Source: Bacteroidales bacterium (GTDB lineage: Bacteria; Bacteroidota; Bacteroidia; Bacteroidales; UBA932). From it: a DNA stretch of 62,229 nucleotides. Both the position numbers and the translations under genes were made by a program. The stretch is from the NCBI GenBank assembly GCA_023667095.1, contig JAMPAT010000021.1, forward strand, positions 1 through 62,229, given 5' to 3'. Shown here in pieces: positions 54,620 to 62,229 of this stretch; position 1 is the stretch's first letter, and each line of letters opens with the position of its first letter. The notes under the pieces are model-generated. The model was not told the DNA's origin and did not search any database. It was given only the letters and a program-made list of their open reading frames with translations.

Positions 54620-55027
54620 ATGAAATTTGAAAAAGAATTACTGGACAGCCTTACGTCCCGTGCGAAGGCATCGCCGCGCCTGAGGATGAACCTTGACCTG
54701 CGCAATTCACCGGAGGATCTTTCGCAGAGGATGCTGAATGCGCTGGAGCCTGGGACTGTGATTCCGGTCCATAGGCACACGAAATCATCGGAGGTGCTTG
54801 TGATGCTACGGGGGAGCATCAGGCAGAATTATTATGATGGTTCCGGTGTTCTGGTCAAGTCTTTTGTCGCCTCTGCAGGAGGCTGTGCTGAAGGCTCGGT
54901 TCCTGGCTTTGCCGTTCCGGCAGGGCAGTGGCACAATACAGAGTGCCTTGAGTCCGGGACCGTATTCCTGGAATGCAAGGACGGGCCGTATGAGCCGCTT
55001 GGACCGGATGATGTCATGAATGTTTAG
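54620..55027 (+). CDS. wbuC: WbuC-family cupin metalloprotein
   Basis: 135 residues. Cupin motif PGTVIPVHRHTKSSEVLVMLRG and second motif VPAGQWHNTECLESGTVFLECKDGPY in parts, with the conserved His-x-His and the GPYEPL end seen in WbuC. Enterobacterial wbuC occurs in O-antigen clusters that also carry fnlABC, which fits the CapE-F-G set in this locus. Its catalytic role is not established. Last gene of the capsule operon, 9 bp after the aminotransferase. Confidence 0.82.
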   Translation: MKFEKELLDSLTSRAKASPRLRMNLDLRNSPEDLSQRMLNALEPGTVIPVHRHTKSSEVLVMLRGSIRQNYYDGSGVLVKSFVASAGGCAEGSVPGFAVPAGQWHNTECLESGTVFLECKDGPYEPLGPDDVMNV

Positions 55028-55033
55028 GACTGC

Positions 55034-55065
55034 CGCCACTGTAGCTTGTGCTATGGTGGCGTTTT
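55034..55065 (+). terminator. Terminator of the capsule operon
   Basis: An 11-bp stem CGCCACTGTAG / CTATGGTGGCG (two wobble pairs) with a 6-nt loop is followed by TTTT, 7 bp after the wbuC stop codon. Confidence 0.75.
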
Positions 55066-55417
55066 GTATTCTTGCAGAAACAATCCATGTATGGGTTCTG
55101 AATGCTTACGGAATGTGGTCAAATGGCCAACTTTTCTTCATAGGAACCAATTATTGGAGTTGTATCAGTAGTGCTATTCCAAAAAATTGACATAAATGTC
55201 GTTTTCTTGGAGTGTGAATTTGGCTTATAAAAATAATTATCATATGCTATGATTATAAAACGAGACTGCTACCTTAATCAGAGCCGATGATATAAAAAGC
55301 AATAAGTTTAATCATGAAAATACGGGACGAGGCCCGCAAGACGGTACAAGTTATGGATCGAGAAAGCAGACTTCTGATTTGCAGCGGCCGAATCGCCCCC
55401 ATAAGACCCGCAGATAT
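55066..55417. other. AT-rich junction between the capsule locus and a GC-rich block
   Basis: No supportable gene. A 41-codon plus-strand frame (55314-55439) overlaps the end of the AraC gene and is probably chance. Composition changes sharply at about 55.32 kb from AT-rich to GC-rich with CGC/GCC/CTG-type codons. I see no direct repeats, tRNA or integrase at the junction. Confidence 0.45.
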
Positions 55418-56317
55418 TCAACTTGCCTGCATCCGATAATCGTTGGGCGTCATGCCCACCACTTTTTTGAATACACGGCTCAGGTGATGCGGGTAGTTGA
55501 ATCCTAATTCGTAGGCGATTTCGCTGACGGTCTTGTTGGTTTCCGTCAGCAGCTCTTTTGCTTTCGACATCACAGTGAGCTGGATATATTCCTGCGCCGA
55601 CTTGCCAGTCTCCTTTTTAATCAGGTCGCCGAAGTAGTTGGGCGACAGACACACCTTGCCGGCGCAATACTGCACGGAGGGCAACCCTTCGGTTTTCGGC
55701 CGCTCCGATTCGAAATAGTCGCGCAGGATCTCCTCGAACTGGTCGAGAACGCTGCGGTTGCTCACCTCGCGGGTGACGAACTGACGTTCGTAGAAGCGTA
55801 CGCAGTGGTTGAGCAGCGTCTCGATGTTGGAGGCGACGATCTGTTTGGTGTGCTTGTCGATGGCGTGTTCCAGCTCCTCGCGGATTTCATGGAAGCAGTT
55901 GAGGATGATCGTCTTCTCGCGCTCGGACATGTGCAGCGCTTCGTCGCATGAGTAGGAGAAGAACGAGTAGTCCTTCATGCGGCGGGCGAGCGGAGTTCCG
56001 TAGAGCAGGTCGGGGTGGAACATCAGCACCAACCCTTTCGGATCGAGCGTCTCGCCGTCGTCGTCCACACCCGCCACCTGTCCCGGCGAGATGAAGAGCA
56101 TCGTGCCCTCTTGATAGTCGTATTTGCTGCGGCCGTACTGAATCGTTCCGCACTCCAGCTCCTTGAAAAATATGCAATAGAATCCGAAGTTCTTGCGGCA
56201 GTGCCGAATCGATCGGAGCGTCGAGAGGTCGGTGACGCTGACCAGCGGGTGCAACGTCTCGGCTCCCAGCAACCTATTATAGTCTTGTACGCTTTCCAGG
56301 CGGATGATATTTTCCAT
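55418..56317 (-). CDS. AraC-family transcriptional regulator
   Basis: 299 residues from ATG 56317. An N-terminal cupin-like sensing domain (about 35-160) is followed by two helix-turn-helix motifs: CAGKVCLSPNYFGDLIKKETGKSAQEYI and TVSEIAYELGFNYPHHLSRVFKKVVGMTPNDYR in parts. It is divergent from the hydrolase gene (172 bp between starts) and probably controls it, as is common for AraC regulators next to small oxidoreductase or hydrolase genes. GC-rich codon use differs clearly from the capsule genes. Confidence 0.9.
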   Translation of the reverse strand: MENIIRLESVQDYNRLLGAETLHPLVSVTDLSTLRSIRHCRKNFGFYCIFFKELECGTIQYGRSKYDYQEGTMLFISPGQVAGVDDDGETLDPKGLVLMFHPDLLYGTPLARRMKDYSFFSYSCDEALHMSEREKTIILNCFHEIREELEHAIDKHTKQIVASNIETLLNHCVRFYERQFVTREVSNRSVLDQFEEILRDYFESERPKTEGLPSVQYCAGKVCLSPNYFGDLIKKETGKSAQEYIQLTVMSKAKELLTETNKTVSEIAYELGFNYPHHLSRVFKKVVGMTPNDYRMQAS

Positions 56318-56488
56318 ATTGTTTCGTTTGTCGTTACCGACGTCAAAGATAGGGATAAAAGACGAGATGCGAACCATGCGTCCGACGGTTTCCGTAAAAA
56401 CGGTTATGCCATCCGTAATTCATGTGCAGTTGGTTCGGTAGCGGGGTCGTAATTTTGCAGCGTTGAAAAAGACGAAATGTATAACACC

Positions 56489-57574
56489 ATGAAAAAAGCA
56501 TTTATCATGACACTTTGTACACTTGCCGTGTCCGCCGCAGGCATGGCGCAGACCGACGGACAGGTTCCGTTCACGAATGCGGAAGTCAAAAGCCACAATA
56601 GTAACCCGTGGGGGCTGGTCTATGACCATGCCCTGACGGAAAACATTGAGGGACAGGTGAACATCCACCCGATTTCCTACGATCTCGGCGGGTTGAAAAT
56701 CGCTGCCAACGTCTATACTCCGGCCGGCTACGATCCGGCGAAAAGCTATCCGGCACTCGTCGTGGCGCATCCCAACGGCGGCGTGAAGGAGCAGGTATCG
56801 GGTTATTACAGCCAGCTGATGGCCGAGCAGGGTTATATCTGTCTGGCATTCGACGCCGCCTACCAGGGAGCCAGCGAGGGTCTGCCGCGCCAGACCGACA
56901 AACCCGCCAATCGCATCGAGGACATCCACCGTGCCGCCGACATTCTCGTCCGATACCCCGGTGTAGACCCGCAGCGCATGGGTATTCTCGGCATCTGCGG
57001 CGGAGGCGGTTATACGCTGGCCGCGGCACAGACCGACAAACGGTTCAAGGCGGTAGCCACACTCAGCATGTTCAACTCGGGACTGGTGCGCCGCAACGGA
57101 TTCCTCGACACACAGATCGGCTCCGTGCAGGAGCGGCTCGCCGATGCCTGCGCCGCCCGCCAGCGGGAAGCCGATACGGGCACGCCCGAATATGTGGGCG
57201 ACATGAGCGGCGTGACGCCCGAACAGGCTGCGAAACTGCCGTTCGACCTCTATCGCGACGGCTACGACTATTACATCCGCACCTACGCCCATCCCAACTC
57301 GACGTTCCGCTATACCAAAAGCAGCCTCGTGGACTTGATGGCGTTCGATGCTTCTGCGGATATGTACCTTATCAACCAACCGCTTCTGATGATTGCCGGC
57401 AGCATTGCCGATACGTTCTACATGACCGAGCAGTGTTACAGCCGTGCGACCGGCACGCAGGACAAGGAACTGTTCCTCATTCCCGGAGCAACGCACATCA
57501 AGACCTACTATGTGCCGGAATATGTAGAGCAGGTGACAAACAAACTCACGGAATTTTTCGGAAATAAATTATAA
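56489..57574 (+). CDS. Secreted alpha/beta hydrolase, dienelactone-hydrolase-like
   Basis: 361 residues from ATG 56489 with signal peptide [21 protein letters not shown]. Core: [35 protein letters not shown], nucleophile elbow [16 protein letters not shown] (Cys where most hydrolases have Ser, as in dienelactone hydrolases) and catalytic His in [12 protein letters not shown]. The substrate is unknown. The flavodoxin gene follows after 17 bp, and the AraC regulator is divergent upstream. This set resembles stress or redox gene groups in Alistipes-like genomes. Confidence 0.83.
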   Translation: MKKAFIMTLCTLAVSAAGMAQTDGQVPFTNAEVKSHNSNPWGLVYDHALTENIEGQVNIHPISYDLGGLKIAANVYTPAGYDPAKSYPALVVAHPNGGVKEQVSGYYSQLMAEQGYICLAFDAAYQGASEGLPRQTDKPANRIEDIHRAADILVRYPGVDPQRMGILGICGGGGYTLAAAQTDKRFKAVATLSMFNSGLVRRNGFLDTQIGSVQERLADACAARQREADTGTPEYVGDMSGVTPEQAAKLPFDLYRDGYDYYIRTYAHPNSTFRYTKSSLVDLMAFDASADMYLINQPLLMIAGSIADTFYMTEQCYSRATGTQDKELFLIPGATHIKTYYVPEYVEQVTNKLTEFFGNKL

Positions 57575-57591
57575 TCATCGATTCGCATGAT

Positions 57592-58272
57592 ATGAAAAAA
57601 TATTTGATTTATCTGATGATGGCTGCGGCCGTCGTGGCATTCGGGGCTTGCTCGCCCGAAGATGAAAATGAACCTCAAACGCCGGGAACGGAAATCCCTG
57701 ACACGCCCGATAACGGCGACACGGATAATCCTGAAAATCCGGGTACGCCCGACAATCCCGAAGAGCCGGACGAACCCGAGAATCCGGGCGAAGAGCCCAT
57801 CGGCGACGGCAAAATTCTGGTCGCCTACTTCTCGTGGGGCGGCACCACACAGCGTGTGGCTGAGGAGATTGTCCGTCAGACCGGAGCCGACGTGTTCCGC
57901 ATAGAACCGGTAGTGCCTTATCCTACTGAATATACTCCGTGTACGGAAGTCGCCCTCGAAGAGCGGGACAACGACGCCCGACCGGCCATCAAGGCAACGG
58001 TGGAAAATTGGGCGGACTGCAACGTGGTGTTCATCGGCTGCCCCGTGTGGTGGCACACCGCACCGATGATTATCTCGACCTTCGCAGAGAGCTACGATTT
58101 CGCAGGCAAGACGGTCGTACCGTTCTGCACCTATGCCGCGACCTATCGCGACGAAACGTTGCAGAAGATCGTCGACCTGACGCCCGCGGCCGAACATCTC
58201 GCCGGTTTCGGATCGACGGGCAGCACCTCCGGTGTAGAGAACTGGCTGCGCGGGATCGGCATGGTTGAATAG
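57592..58272 (+). CDS. Lipoprotein flavodoxin
   Basis: 226 residues. Lipobox AAAVVAFGACSPED (Cys20) is followed by a Pro/Asp/Glu/Asn-rich linker of about 50 residues and a flavodoxin_4-type domain: ILVAYFSWGGTTQRVAEEI binds FMN phosphate, then VVFIGCPVWWHTAPM and VVPFCTYAATYRDETLQ. It is probably anchored in a membrane and acts as an electron carrier or quinone reductase. It is co-transcribed with the hydrolase. Confidence 0.88.
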   Translation: MKKYLIYLMMAAAVVAFGACSPEDENEPQTPGTEIPDTPDNGDTDNPENPGTPDNPEEPDEPENPGEEPIGDGKILVAYFSWGGTTQRVAEEIVRQTGADVFRIEPVVPYPTEYTPCTEVALEERDNDARPAIKATVENWADCNVVFIGCPVWWHTAPMIISTFAESYDFAGKTVVPFCTYAATYRDETLQKIVDLTPAAEHLAGFGSTGSTSGVENWLRGIGMVE

Positions 58273-58297
58273 TATTGTATAGAAACAGAAAGGAAAT

Positions 58298-58636
58298 ATG
58301 CGACCGAAAGTCATCTGCCATATCATGGGCTCCGTAGACGGACGCCTGATGAACGAACGTTGGACCCCGCCCACGCTCCCGAGACGTTCTGCGCTCCCGG
58401 GATTTCGGAGCGCCGGTTCGTCGTTTCCGATCCAAGCTGATCGACGAACTGAGTCTGGCGTATATCCGGGCATCGACGGACTGGCGGGCGTGTCCTCGAT
58501 TTTCGAGTGTCCTGGCATGCCGGACGAACATCCCGCAGCGGGGCAAAGCCTGGAACTGATATCTGTTGAATCTATGCCTGGATGAGTGGTCTGGTTGCGA
58601 TATGCTTTCCACCGAAAGAGTGTATGGGCAAAATAA
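58298..58636 (+). pseudogene. RibD/dihydrofolate-reductase-like gene, internally deleted and frameshifted
   Basis: The start MRPKVICHIMGSVDGRLMNE and RWTPP is that of the RibD C-terminal (DHFR-like) family. After a deletion, fragments continue in different frames: ERRFVVSDP, KLIDELSLAYIRAS, then GLAGVSSIFECPGMPDE with HPAAGQSLELISVES, and finally VVWLRYAFHRK, ending at TAA 58634-58636. An intact gene would be about 600-700 bp, against 339 here. It follows the flavodoxin gene by 25 bp and was probably part of that operon. Confidence 0.7.
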
Positions 58637-58663
58637 CAAAATCGGGAACGGGAAACATCTGAC

Positions 58664-58981
58664 ATGAATAAGGAAGAATTGATACGCACTCTTGATTCGG
58701 GCGAGCCTGTGAAATGGACTGGATTCGGTTCTTTTGTCGTCAAGGACATCCCGCCCCGTAGTTTCTATTTGCCTAAACGAAAAGAATACGTGACATCCAG
58801 CGGTGTAAAACGCATCGTTCTCGTCGAATCCGGCAAACGCAAATACAAAGGGGCGACCTATACCATCGGCGATCTGTTCGTGGACGGTCGGTTCTTCTGC
58901 CATACCATCGAAGATGCCGTGCACAGTTTGCCAGTTTGTAACACTCCACGGTTTCGGAAGATAGCATCAGCAACTTCATAG
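58664..58981 (+). pseudogene. Truncated DUF5675-like protein
   Basis: 105 codons. The middle, KYKGATYTIGDLFVDGRFFCHTIEDA, matches the start of DUF5675-type phage-associated domains (a tyrosine, TIG, L..DG and C.T.ED pattern). The usual downstream part is missing, and the frame ends in unrelated sequence (HSLPVCNTPRF). The N-terminal 50 residues (KWTGFGSFVVKDIPPRSFY) may be another domain, perhaps HU-like. Probably a broken gene. Confidence 0.5.
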
Positions 58982-59110
58982 TTGTCACTGGAACCTTTGA
59001 TTAGGGTGTGCTGTGTCTCTGGGGTAGGTTGCTCAAGAAACAATCGCCTAAATCACTCGGTGTGAGTGCGTCAAGGAACTTGTTGTACGCCGCACAGTTG
59101 AGCCGTAACC

Positions 59111-59218
59111 ATGCAAGTGCTACGCAATGTAGCGGAAGACAGCAAGTTCATGACCGACTGGCAGCTGGCGACGTTCCAGACGGATTACGACCCGTGGAAA
59201 AATCCGTGGATGACGTGA
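59111..59218 (+). pseudogene. Orphan C-terminal fragment
   Basis: A 35-codon frame ending TDWQLATFQTDYDP then WKNPWMT and TGA. The aromatic, well-formed C-terminus looks like real coding sequence, but the part upstream in this frame is closed by stops. The surrounding 58.98-59.24 kb holds no other supportable gene. Family not recognised. Confidence 0.3.
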
Positions 59219-59243
59219 CCCGAATAAAAAAAACGCATGAATG

Positions 59244-59282
59244 TTTGGTCAATCCAATTGGTTATCGTATTTTTGCGATGAA
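59244..59282 (+). promoter_or_regulatory. arsR1 promoter with overlapping operator
   Basis: TTTG (59244-59247), 20 bp, then TATTTTTG (59268-59275): a full Bacteroidales promoter. The overlapping TTATCGTATTTTTGCGAT resembles the ATCGTA...TACGAT palindrome downstream of arsR1, so the regulator probably represses its own promoter. Confidence 0.75.
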
Positions 59283-59301
59283 TTAAAAACGAGAACCGAT
59301 T

Positions 59302-59604
59302 ATGGCCTATAGCAAAGCACAGCATTTTGAAGACCGGGACGTGATGGCTGCCCGATATGCCAAGGCATTGAGCCACCCGGCAAGAATAGCTATTCTTCGA
59401 TTGCTCAATAAGCAAAGTTCTTGTTATTGCGGTGATTTGGTCAATGACCTGCCCATCGCACAGGCAACGGTATCGCAGCACTTGAAGGAGTTGAAGGATG
59501 CCGGATTGATTGACGGCGAGATAACTCCGCCCAAAGTGCGTTATTGCATCAATCGGGAGAACTTCGAGCAGGCTCGATTGTATTTAAAGGATTTATTCAT
59601 GTAG
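59302..59604 (+). CDS. arsR: ArsR-family metalloregulator 1
   Basis: 100 residues. Winged helix: [40 protein letters not shown] and [15 protein letters not shown]. The Cys-Tyr-Cys in helix 3 is a metal/arsenite-sensing site. It is first gene of the metal cluster, just downstream of a clear promoter. The regulator probably leaves DNA when As(III) or a similar metal binds, and the repeated operator-like palindromes at 59264 and 59623 support autoregulation. Confidence 0.88.
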   Translation: MAYSKAQHFEDRDVMAARYAKALSHPARIAILRLLNKQSSCYCGDLVNDLPIAQATVSQHLKELKDAGLIDGEITPPKVRYCINRENFEQARLYLKDLFM

Positions 59605-59621
59605 TTTTTATTTATAACCAA

Positions 59622-59690
59622 TAATCGTAGATATACGATTATTTCTATTTGCACTGCATATTATCGTATATTTACAATAAACAATAAACT
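59622..59690 (+). promoter_or_regulatory. ArsR operator palindrome before the MerT-like gene
   Basis: TAATCGTA-GATA-TACGATTA is a perfect 8-bp inverted repeat (about 59626-59645), followed 20 bp later by ATTATCGTATATTTACAATA. The shared ATCGTA core with the arsR1 promoter marks a second binding site for the same regulator. Confidence 0.65.
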
Positions 59691-59703
59691 AAAATCGAAG
59701 AGT

Positions 59704-60234
59704 ATGAGTAACAAAAAAACAGTATGGTCGACAGTGGCAGGTATCCTGTCCTCGGTGTTGGCGTTTTTAGGTATCGTAAGTTGCTGCGGGATGTCTGTTC
59801 TTGCAGGCATTCTTGCGGCGTTCGGAATCGGGGCTTCGCAGCTTTCGTTCTTTGCGGAATACCGGGGGTGGTTTATCGGATTTGCCATTGTCTCCCTCCT
59901 GTTCGGTTTTTACCAAAGTTATTTCCGGTCGTGTACCTGCTGTGGAAACGATTCGGTGGAGGCCAAACGTAAAAAGGCACGTTCGGTAGCCGTTCAACGG
60001 GTTTTCCTATGGATTGGGGCGATGATTGTGGCCGCTCTGCTGTTTATCGGCAGAGGCGGAGAAGCAACTTCTACAGGATGCTGCCCTGCGCAATCCACGG
60101 AAACCTCGTCTGCGGGCTGCTGCGGAAATGCCGATAAAGCGGAAACACCCTCTTGCTGCGGCTCGTCTCAGCCGACGACGTGCTGCCCCGCAGAGACAGA
60201 ACGTGAACCAGCCGGCAACTGTTGCGGCCAATAA
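59704..60234 (+). CDS. MerT-like membrane protein with Cys-rich metal-binding tail
   Basis: 176 residues. Three membrane helices (about 9-38, 52-70 and 93-112). The first contains GIVSCCGMSVLAGILAAFGIG, where the Cys-Cys pair resembles the mercury-binding pair of MerT. After residue 115 a soluble tail holds several Cys-Cys pairs spaced by Ser/Thr/Pro/Ala (GCCPAQ, GCCGNA, SCCGSS, TCCPAE and NCCGQ). Such a tail could collect thiophilic metals and hand them to or from the membrane part. It sits between arsR1 and the ArsP permease, so arsenic or organoarsenical handling is likely. Confidence 0.8.
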   Translation: MSNKKTVWSTVAGILSSVLAFLGIVSCCGMSVLAGILAAFGIGASQLSFFAEYRGWFIGFAIVSLLFGFYQSYFRSCTCCGNDSVEAKRKKARSVAVQRVFLWIGAMIVAALLFIGRGGEATSTGCCPAQSTETSSAGCCGNADKAETPSCCGSSQPTTCCPAETEREPAGNCCGQ

Positions 60235-60278
60235 ACGTTGAACAACCATTCAATAACAACAATAAAACAGTTTGATTT

Positions 60279-60455
60279 ATGGAAAAGAAAGAAGAAAAGA
60301 GAGGTTTCTGGGCGTCGTTGTTCACGCCGAAACCGTGTTCCTGCTCCTGCGGCGGCAACATCATCGAGGAGTTCGAAGAGAAGAAAGAAAAGCAGCCGGA
60401 AGAGCCTGCCGAAAATGAGGATGGAGACGAGAATGAGAACCATAGTTCCTGCTAA
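60279..60455 (+). CDS. Small Cys-rich acidic protein, 58 aa
   Basis: ATG 60279 to TAA 60453: MEKKEEKRGFWASLFTPKP is followed by the cluster CSCSCGG and an acidic tail ending NENHSSC. The Cys-x-Cys-x-Cys plus terminal Cys suggests a metal-binding or metal-relay peptide. It lies 44 bp after the MerT-like gene and 12 bp before the permease gene, so it is co-transcribed. Not recognised as a named family. Confidence 0.7.
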   Translation: MEKKEEKRGFWASLFTPKPCSCSCGGNIIEEFEEKKEKQPEEPAENEDGDENENHSSC

Positions 60456-60467
60456 ATCATTCATCAC

Positions 60468-61364
60468 ATGAACTCTTTACTTGTAACATTGGAATACTTT
60501 GTATTCATCACATTCGAGCTGATCGCGCTGTTCATGCTCATCAGTGCGGCTGTGGAAATCATCCTGATGTATATCCCGCAGGAGAAAATCAAGAAGCGGC
60601 TTTCGGGACGCGGCGTTTTCGGCAATGCGATGGCGGCCGGATTCGGTGCGCTGACACCGTTCTGCGCCTGCTCCACCATACCGATGACCGTCGGGTTTCT
60701 TAATGCCGGCGTACCTTTCGGCTCCACGATGTCGTTTCTTATAGCGTCGCCGTTGCTCAATCCGATCATCATCGGCATGCTCGGCGCGATGGTCGGCGTC
60801 AAGGCTATGGTAATCTATTTCGTACTTGCGTTTATCGCCGCCGTATTGTTCGGCTTCGTGCTTGAAAAAGCCGGGATGCAGAAATATGTCAAGAACGTCC
60901 GGTTGAAAGGCGGGAACGAAGAAGCGGGCGAAAACAAACGGGCGTGGCCGTTGAAGCGGAAGCTGAAAGAGGCGTTCGCCGGTGCGTGGGGCAGCCTGCG
61001 TCCCATCATGGGCTACCTGTTGATCGGAGTCGCGCTCGGTGCCGGCATCTACGGGTATATGCCGCAGGATTTCGTTATGAAAATCGCCGGACCGGACAAT
61101 GTGTTCGCCATTCCGGTCGCCGCCGTACTGGGCATTCCGCTTTACATACGTGCCGAAACGGCTATTCCTATCGGTGTGGCCTTGATGTCCAAGGGGATGG
61201 GCATCGGTACGGTGATCGCCCTGATTATCGGCGGTGCGGGTATGGCTATTCCAGAAATGACGATGCTCGCCAGCATCTTCCGCAGGAAGTTGGTGGCCGC
61301 CATCGTTGCCGTCATCTTCTTGACCGCTGTGATTTCGGGCTATCTTTTCAATATTTTGCTATAG
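60468..61364 (+). CDS. arsP: ArsP-like permease (DUF318 family)
   Basis: 298 residues, eight membrane helices in two halves. The signature GALTPFCACSTIPMTVGFLNAGVPFG holds the conserved Cys pair, and LIASPLLNPIIIGML and the second-half AETAIPIGVALMSKG and GGAGMAIPEMTML follow. Family members export trivalent organoarsenicals such as methylarsenite or related metals. The cytoplasmic loop (about 130-170) is charged. A strong terminator follows. Confidence 0.87.
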   Translation: MNSLLVTLEYFVFITFELIALFMLISAAVEIILMYIPQEKIKKRLSGRGVFGNAMAAGFGALTPFCACSTIPMTVGFLNAGVPFGSTMSFLIASPLLNPIIIGMLGAMVGVKAMVIYFVLAFIAAVLFGFVLEKAGMQKYVKNVRLKGGNEEAGENKRAWPLKRKLKEAFAGAWGSLRPIMGYLLIGVALGAGIYGYMPQDFVMKIAGPDNVFAIPVAAVLGIPLYIRAETAIPIGVALMSKGMGIGTVIALIIGGAGMAIPEMTMLASIFRRKLVAAIVAVIFLTAVISGYLFNILL

Positions 61365-61401
61365 CTCGGGGGATACGGAACCGGCATAATTACGGATTAT
61401 G

Positions 61402-61443
61402 AAGCCTGAACCTGTTTCCGAAACAGCAAGTTCGGGCTTTTTT
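61402..61443 (+). terminator. Terminator after arsP
   Basis: A 10-bp stem AAGCCTGAAC / GTTCGGGCTT (61402-61411 and 61430-61439, one wobble pair) is followed by a run of T. It separates the first metal operon from the second. Confidence 0.8.
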
Positions 61444-61463
61444 ATAAAATATCTCCAAAATAT

Positions 61464-61494
61464 TTTGTGCGTTGGAAGAATGTTTGTACTTTTG
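61464..61494 (+). promoter_or_regulatory. Promoter of the second ars operon
   Basis: TTTG (61464-61467), 19 bp, then TACTTTTG (61487-61494), 23 bp before the next ATG. The TTTTGCGAACAACAAAC block overlapping it recurs partly in inverted form downstream of the gene (TGTTCGTTGTTTTGCGAA at 61868-61885), a candidate ArsR2 operator. Confidence 0.75.
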
Positions 61495-61516
61495 CGAACA
61501 ACAAACAATGTGAAGT

Positions 61517-61846
61517 ATGAATAAAAAGAAAGAATACACCTCCAAGCAGGAGAAACTGGCGCGTTTTGCCAAGGCTTTGGGGCATCCGGCACGCGTTGCC
61601 ATTATCCAATTTCTTGCGGGACAGAAGTGCTGCTACTTCGGGGACATACACGAAGAGCTGCCCATAGCGAAGGCCACCGTGTCCCAGCATCTGAAAGAGT
61701 TGAAAGATGCGGGGCTGATACAGGGCGAAATCGAGATCCCCAAAGTCAAGTACTGTATCAACAAGGAAAACTGGCAGTTGGCGAAAGAGCTGTTCAGGGA
61801 GTTTTTCGGTCAATGTATCTGCAAGAAAGAGGATTGCTGTTCCTGA
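61517..61846 (+). CDS. arsR: ArsR-family metalloregulator 2
   Basis: 109 residues, clearly paralogous to the first regulator: [48 protein letters not shown] in parts, then GLIQGEIEIPKVKYCINKENW. The helix-3 metal site is Cys-Cys rather than Cys-Tyr-Cys, and an extra Cys-rich C-terminus (CICKKEDCCS) is present, so its metal preference may differ. It would control the operon that starts with itself and the ArsF-like gene. Confidence 0.88.
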   Translation: MNKKKEYTSKQEKLARFAKALGHPARVAIIQFLAGQKCCYFGDIHEELPIAKATVSQHLKELKDAGLIQGEIEIPKVKYCINKENWQLAKELFREFFGQCICKKEDCCS

Positions 61847-61916
61847 CAGCCTCTTTTTTTGCCTTATATGTTCGTTGTTTTGCGAATTACATTTAATAAA
61901 CCAAATTTTTATAACC

Positions 61917-62229
61917 ATGAAACGGATGATTTTATTATTGACGTTATGTCTGGGTCTGGTAGCCTGTGGCAACGGAAATGCGAAGCAGGCGAAAGCAAAC
62001 GGAGATTCAGGTGTGTCGGACAAAGAGTATGTGGAAGTGCTCTATTTCCACGGCAAGCAGCGATGCGCCACTTGCAAGGCGATAGAGGCCCACGCGAAAG
62101 AGGCGATCGAGAGCCGTTTTGCCGACGAACTGAAAAAGGGGGATATCGTATTCAGGACCGTCGATATCTCCCGTCCCGAAAACGAGCGGATTGCCGAAAA
62201 GTATGAAGTGACGTGGTCGTCGCTCATCT
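61917..62229 (+). CDS. ArsF-like thioredoxin-fold lipoprotein (partial)
   Basis: The first 104 residues are visible, cut by the window end. Lipobox TLCLGLVACGNG gives a lipidated Cys. The mature part has VEVLYFHGKQRCATCKAIEAH, a Cys-x-x-Cys in a thioredoxin-like context, as in the proteins annotated as ArsF-family nitroreductase subunits in Bacteroidetes arsenic clusters. It probably works in the periplasm in reduction of nitro-aromatic arsenicals with partners encoded beyond the window. Confidence 0.75.
   Translation, partial: MKRMILLLTLCLGLVACGNGNAKQAKANGDSGVSDKEYVEVLYFHGKQRCATCKAIEAHAKEAIESRFADELKKGDIVFRTVDISRPENERIAEKYEVTWSSLI

Noticed and set aside
55314..55439. 41-aa plus-strand ORF before the AraC gene
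   Set aside because: Overlaps the 3' end of the AraC gene on the other strand, no family signal and no promoter seen.

Overview
The window looks like a chromosomal segment of a gut-type Bacteroidales bacterium (Bacteroides/Phocaeicola or a relative). This rests on recurrent TAnnTTTG -7 boxes with TTTG about 19-20 bp upstream, a UpxY-type NusG paralogue heading a capsule locus, a Ser-type sulfatase, a DUF2795 protein and a Pif1/HRDC helicase. Genus is not determinable from the sequence alone. All functional calls come from reading motifs, not from database searches.

Layout. 1-8.5 kb: end of an unknown gene, an ATP-grasp enzyme, a 53-aa protein, then leftward genes for a sulfatase, a uracil-DNA-glycosylase-like protein, a UGSC-type protein and a helicase. 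8.5-11 kb: an AT-rich graveyard of phage defence (AbiH N-terminal remnant, XRE regulator, broken DUF1016/YhcG nuclease) followed by an array of degenerate ~73-bp hairpin units. 11-14.2 kb: DUF2795 protein, folE, a 1.3-kb gene-poor repeat region (one 144-bp MITE-like element, three ~100-bp tandem repeats), nagB. 14.7-19.3 kb: manC, an LpxH-like phosphoesterase and a glycosyltransferase in one operon, a tyrosine recombinase, and two tRNA-Lys genes. 19.5-28 kb: a tight leftward run (M28 peptidase, MsbA-like ABC exporter, CBM9-like protein, VanZ, large amidase/golvesin-domain protein, cysteine-desulfidase family). 28-31 kb: a TPR protein and a YycJ-like metallohydrolase.

31-55 kb: a complete phase-variable capsule locus. 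A 17-bp inverted repeat pair (32033/32336) encloses a consensus promoter currently pointing into upxY. The operon continues with a protein in the UpxZ position, a UDP-HexNAc 4,6-dehydratase, a CapF-CapG-CapE (FnlB-C-A) set for UDP-L-FucNAc, UDP-glucose dehydrogenase, an AT-rich core of glycosyltransferases, Wzx, Wzy, a deacetylase-like protein, LicD and TagD, then an initiating sugar transferase, a 4-aminotransferase and WbuC. Dehydratase + aminotransferase + initiating transferase without any acetyltransferase suggests a free-amino AATGal-type first sugar; with glucuronate or glycerol phosphate this would be a zwitterionic capsule (inference). Two matched ~421-bp elements, each with an antisense 43-44-aa gene and conserved hairpins, bracket the UDP-glucose dehydrogenase gene and are the best candidate for something undescribed.

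55.4-62.2 kb: base composition and codon use become GC-rich. An AraC regulator faces away from a hydrolase and a lipoprotein flavodoxin; then come decayed gene fragments and an arsenic/metal cluster (arsR, MerT-like Cys-rich membrane protein, 58-aa Cys-rich protein, ArsP permease, second arsR, start of an ArsF-like lipoprotein cut by the window end). This block looks transferred.
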